DNA of 64,000 nt from an uncultured Bacteroidota bacterium (lineage in GTDB: Bacteria; Bacteroidota; Bacteroidia; Bacteroidales; UBA12481): assembly GCA_903851365.1 (NCBI GenBank), contig CAINOB010000018.1, forward strand, positions 1-64,000. The letters run 5' to 3'. The notes beneath the pieces were generated by a model. That model ran no database searches. It saw nothing but the letters and a program-made list of their open reading frames with translations, and was not told where the DNA came from. Shown here in pieces: positions 61,309 through 64,000 of this stretch. Position numbers and translations under genes: made by a program. Every line of letters begins with the position of its first letter. Positions within the stretch are counted from its first letter, which is position 1.

Positions 61309-61402
61309 CGTGACACGTGACGCGAAACGCGTGACCGTAGGGGAGGACCCGTGAGTCCTCCTTCGAAACGCGAAACACCGAAGAAGAAGATCGGAAGAAG
61401 GA
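61305..61402. repeat. 14-unit heptamer array over the SSS stop codon
   Basis: 98 nt parse into 7-nt units without slippage, for example GTGACGT, GACACGT, GACGCGA, AACGCGT, ACGCGAA and AGAAGGA. The centre contains an embedded palindrome GGAGGAC-CCGTGA-GTCCTCC (61342-61361) with no T-run. Confidence 0.8.
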
Positions 61403-61444
61403 AAATTTTGTATATTTAGCAGTATCAAATTGAGATTTAGGCGA

Positions 61445-61732
61445 ATGCGTATTAAGGAGCCAGTTCGGAGATTTTTCGTGGAGGAGGTCGGTAAGATTGA
61501 TCCCAGGGCGGAGGTATATCTTTTCGGCTCGAGGACCGATGATGAGGCACGCGGCGGTGATATTGATATCTTGATTTTATCGGAGGAGCGGTTGCCGATT
61601 TCTTCCGTGAGGGTGTTGCGGAGGGAGTTTTTCAAATCCTTCGGATGGCAGAAACTGGATCTGGTAAACTTTTTGTTTAATGAGGAGGATCCGTTCAAAA
61701 ATTTAATTTCTAATCAGCTAATAAGATTATGA
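61445..61732 (+). CDS. MNT-type nucleotidyltransferase (antitoxin of MNT/HEPN pair)
   Basis: A 95-residue minimal nucleotidyltransferase. The motif is LFGSRTDDEARGGDIDIL with Gly28-Ser29 and Asp39/Asp41 (GS-x9-D-x-D, one residue shorter between than the usual GSx10DxD of MntA). MntA-type proteins AMPylate the partner HEPN toxin to neutralise it. The ATG at 61445 is chosen over a TTG five codons upstream. Its stop overlaps the HEPN start (ATGA). Confidence 0.88.
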   Translation: MRIKEPVRRFFVEEVGKIDPRAEVYLFGSRTDDEARGGDIDILILSEERLPISSVRVLRREFFKSFGWQKLDLVNFLFNEEDPFKNLISNQLIRL

Positions 61733-62202
61733 CTTCCCGGGATAAAGAATTAGCTGCATTGTTGGAAAAGGAATGGATGCTGTTACAGCAATCCTCTGAC
61801 ACATTGAAGCTTTCATTAAGCAAATGCCAGTCTATTGGAATAAAAGAGCTATATACATTTGAAGAGCAGGAATCGTTTGATTCGCTGACCTCCAAATTTG
61901 CGCGAACTTCTGACATTTATATACAAAAGGTACTCCGCACAGTTTGGTCTCTGCTTCATGAGCCGACCGTACCATTTATTGACCTGGTTAACCGGTTCGA
62001 AAAGGAGAGTTTAATCCCATCTGCTGATAAGTTGATTGAAATCCGGGATCTTCGTAACCAGATTGCGCATGAATATCTTCCCGAAGTATTGAAAGCTATG
62101 GTACCTGAAATCTTCACCAGAACCACTGATCTGATAAGCGCAATAGCTATTACCGAAAGCTTCCTTCACCAGCGCGGTTGGATTCATCCGGTTCTTTCCT
62201 GA
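61729..62202 (+). CDS. HEPN domain protein (HepT-like toxin)
   Basis: A 157-residue helical HEPN protein. The catalytic motif Rx4HxY is visible as R109-NQIA-H114-E-Y116, the RNase site and the tyrosine that is AMPylated by MntA in characterised pairs. It is longer than minimal HEPN proteins, with an N-terminal helical extension. Translation is coupled to the MNT gene by ATGA overlap. This is a likely functional type VII toxin-antitoxin module. Confidence 0.85.
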   Translation: MTSRDKELAALLEKEWMLLQQSSDTLKLSLSKCQSIGIKELYTFEEQESFDSLTSKFARTSDIYIQKVLRTVWSLLHEPTVPFIDLVNRFEKESLIPSADKLIEIRDLRNQIAHEYLPEVLKAMVPEIFTRTTDLISAIAITESFLHQRGWIHPVLS

Positions 62203-62278
62203 TTCTTCATCAAAATAAATTTCTTTTTCTGATCTGAATTCCGTATATTACGTCTGGATAACAACAGATTGTAACATT

Positions 62279-64000
62279 ATGAAACACACCTGTTTTGCAT
62301 TGGTGCTGGTTTTACTTTTTTGCTCCCTACAGGTATTAGCCCAGGAAAAGAGCCTGAAAACTAACCCAACCGTCTTTTACCGTGAAACCTTCAATTGGGG
62401 AAATCCTGCCGATGCAAAAGGCTGGACGGCACCTCCGGGATTTGTCTTTGAAGATCCGGATGACAATGGTTTAAACTGGCATTGGTGGCCCAATGACAGT
62501 CTGAAATCCAGTTGGAATGCCGATCCGCCATTCCAATCCACCTCAAAAACAGACGGGCAACTTTGTTTGTTTGCTGCCTTTTACAATAGCTTCAAGAATC
62601 TTTCAGAATGTAAGGCTGTCAATAATTCAATTGTGTTTCCTGCGATAGATTGCAGCAAGCATACTTCTGTCATCCTTCAATTCCAGACCAGCTTCTTGAA
62701 TTTGGGATTCGAAGGTTATTTGACAGGCAGCTGGAGAAATTTTATTGAAGTTTCACCAGATAACGGAGTTCATTGGACTCAGTTTAATGCAGGGTTTAGT
62801 GCTTCAAATAAGGTCAGGCCCAATGATGTGGCTCCGGGCCAGCCAGCCATATTCAGGGAGAATATTACTGAGGTTGCTGCTGGATCTCCAGCGGTCAAAA
62901 TCCGAATAGGCTGGGTTAATTTTTTTGGTTTGTATTATTGGATTATTGATGATTTTCAACTTTCTGAAGCTCTTCCTAATGACCTGCGACTTGATAAGTA
63001 CGATTTACAATGGAACGATCTCGACGGAACAATTGACGAGAGCGTGAGTTATATGTTTCCATTTTCCCAACTTACTAAAGGTCATGCATTAGATGTATTT
63101 AAATCATCGGTTACTAACATGGGGTCAACTGAGGCGACTAATCTGACCTTTGAAGTTAACATCCGGCACGATAATGTTACGGTTTTCCATGATGCTAGAT
63201 CGCTCCAGTCTTTAATGCCCGGTTATAAGGACAGCCTTACTTTAACCGGTAAATATGAACCCAAGGAAAAGGGCAGCTATTCGGTGCAGTTCAAATGGAG
63301 ACAAGACCAGGCAGATGATTTTATTGATGATAATGAGAAGACCTTTACTTTCAATATTTCTGATTCTGTTTATAATCGCGCAGGTGACAGCCCTGACTAT
63401 GTATATACAGGTGGAAGCGGCAATTCAACGAGAGATGATTGGGCATTGTATGCCAATGTCAACCATTTTGTTGGTTCAGTGTTTCCCATTTATAAAGATT
63501 GTGAAATTGAGGGTGTTTCCGCTTATATCATGGGTGGACTGGCTGACGGATTAATAGATTTCGGTGGTTCAGCCTGGTCTGCTGATTGGAGTTCCGGAGT
63601 TCTTTCTACCCAATTACTGCTGAAGTCAGAGAGGCAAAACCTTGATTCTTCGATGTTTAATAAGTGGATATATATACCCTTCACAAAAGATGGCGAATCA
63701 GAATTTGTAAAGGCAGGCAGCCGGATATGGGCCGGATTGGAATACAGTAATTGGCATGCTAATGACACCGTCCGGCGGGATAAAGGCATTAGCCTCGGAG
63801 TAAGCCGACAATCTCCTTATCATGAATTTATGGCAGTGGGAAGGGCGCGAAGTAGCTGGTCACGGCTCTGGCAGAGAAACCTGATGATTCGTCTCCATTT
63901 GAAAAATAGTTCAGGAACCTTTATCGACGACGGATCACTAACGGATGCTTTTTCTGTCTCGCAGAACTATCCGAACCCGTTCAGCGATCATACCGGAATC
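62279..64000 (+). CDS. large T9SS-secreted protein (runs off right edge)
   Basis: An open frame of 574 codons with no stop reaches the window edge. Signal peptide is about 1-22 (VLVLLFCSLQVLAQE). The N-terminal part (about 30-235) looks like a MAM/jelly-roll-like adhesion domain (FYRETFNWGNPADAKGW, WIIDDFQLSE). A beta-rich region follows, and just before the edge FSVSQNYPNPFSDHTGI begins a T9SS type A sorting domain. It is therefore secreted to the cell surface or medium; function unknown. Only the last 70-80 residues should be missing. Confidence 0.85.
   Translation, partial: MKHTCFALVLVLLFCSLQVLAQEKSLKTNPTVFYRETFNWGNPADAKGWTAPPGFVFEDPDDNGLNWHWWPNDSLKSSWNADPPFQSTSKTDGQLCLFAAFYNSFKNLSECKAVNNSIVFPAIDCSKHTSVILQFQTSFLNLGFEGYLTGSWRNFIEVSPDNGVHWTQFNAGFSASNKVRPNDVAPGQPAIFRENITEVAAGSPAVKIRIGWVNFFGLYYWIIDDFQLSEALPNDLRLDKYDLQWNDLDGTIDESVSYMFPFSQLTKGHALDVFKSSVTNMGSTEATNLTFEVNIRHDNVTVFHDARSLQSLMPGYKDSLTLTGKYEPKEKGSYSVQFKWRQDQADDFIDDNEKTFTFNISDSVYNRAGDSPDYVYTGGSGNSTRDDWALYANVNHFVGSVFPIYKDCEIEGVSAYIMGGLADGLIDFGGSAWSADWSSGVLSTQLLLKSERQNLDSSMFNKWIYIPFTKDGESEFVKAGSRIWAGLEYSNWHANDTVRRDKGISLGVSRQSPYHEFMAVGRARSSWSRLWQRNLMIRLHLKNSSGTFIDDGSLTDAFSVSQNYPNPFSDHTGI

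Noticed and set aside
61342..61361. Hairpin GGAGGAC-CCGTGA-GTCCTCC as terminator of the SSS gene
   Set aside because: No T-run follows on either strand; it is part of the heptamer array.
60964..61698. 244-codon minus-strand frame spanning the SSS end, the heptamer array and the MNT gene
   Set aside because: It crosses two well-supported plus-strand genes and a repeat array, and its translation is low-complexity.
63255..63554. Plus-strand frame of 99 codons near the right edge
   Set aside because: It is in a different frame inside the large T9SS protein, which is open from 62279 to the edge.

Overview
The window comes from a Bacteroidota (Bacteroidetes) chromosome, probably an environmental Bacteroidales-like lineage. 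The evidence is a PorQ gene next to cmk, C-terminal type IX secretion (T9SS) sorting domains on several secreted proteins, a FISUMP domain, and many TAnnTTTG -7 boxes. There is no phage, conjugative element or CRISPR array. The content is mostly housekeeping and envelope genes, with a sensory block in the middle and a secreted/glycan block on the right.

Layout. 1-5.4 kb: YceI, an AraC regulator, a YD-like repeat protein, PAP2 phosphatase, obg, adk, hpt and the divergent purE. 5.4-8.7 kb: two envelope proteins and a TIGR01777 epimerase. 8.7-16.7 kb: two PLP enzymes, a short priA, REP-like palindromes, pfkA, cmk, porQ and an EamA exporter. 16.7-24.3 kb: tRNA-His, a BI-1 protein, a GNAT-like protein, rpmE2, lon, a flippase and an AI-2E transporter. 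24.3-35.2 kb (signalling): a hybrid kinase with a FIST sensor, a secreted Ala/Pro/Lys repeat protein, an OmpR/BaeS-type pair, and a LytTR regulator with a giant LytS-type kinase whose periplasmic part carries a thioredoxin-like fold. 35.2-38.5 kb: a DUF4143 ATPase with a strong palindromic operator candidate, a beta-propeller protein and gene remnants. 38.5-62.2 kb: a PNGase F-like glycosidase, a Gfo/Idh/MocA dehydrogenase with a HEAT plus double DUF1080 (3-keto-glycoside hydrolase) protein, MgtC-PAP2-MFS (the MFS fused to a lipoprotein-like FISUMP module), a T9SS beta-helix protein, an esterase, a GH29 fucosidase, an M1 peptidase, an SSS symporter and an MNT/HEPN toxin-antitoxin pair. A truncated T9SS protein runs off the right edge.

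The most unusual feature is a network of degenerate short tandem arrays with a 7-nt or 8-nt phase. They sit mainly at gene boundaries, often touching or supplying a stop codon. In three places they lie inside reading frames: an entire signal peptide, a 42-codon loop in a flippase, and the N-terminus of a kinase. A related MITE-like element with inverted ends and a compensatorily conserved hairpin sits at three convergent gene junctions. In one copy its end encodes the last residues and stop codon of a response regulator.

Limits: family assignments come from reading motifs, not from database searches. Promoter calls rest mainly on -7 boxes. Starts were moved downstream wherever an upstream ATG/TTG lay before a promoter box or inside a neighbouring gene.
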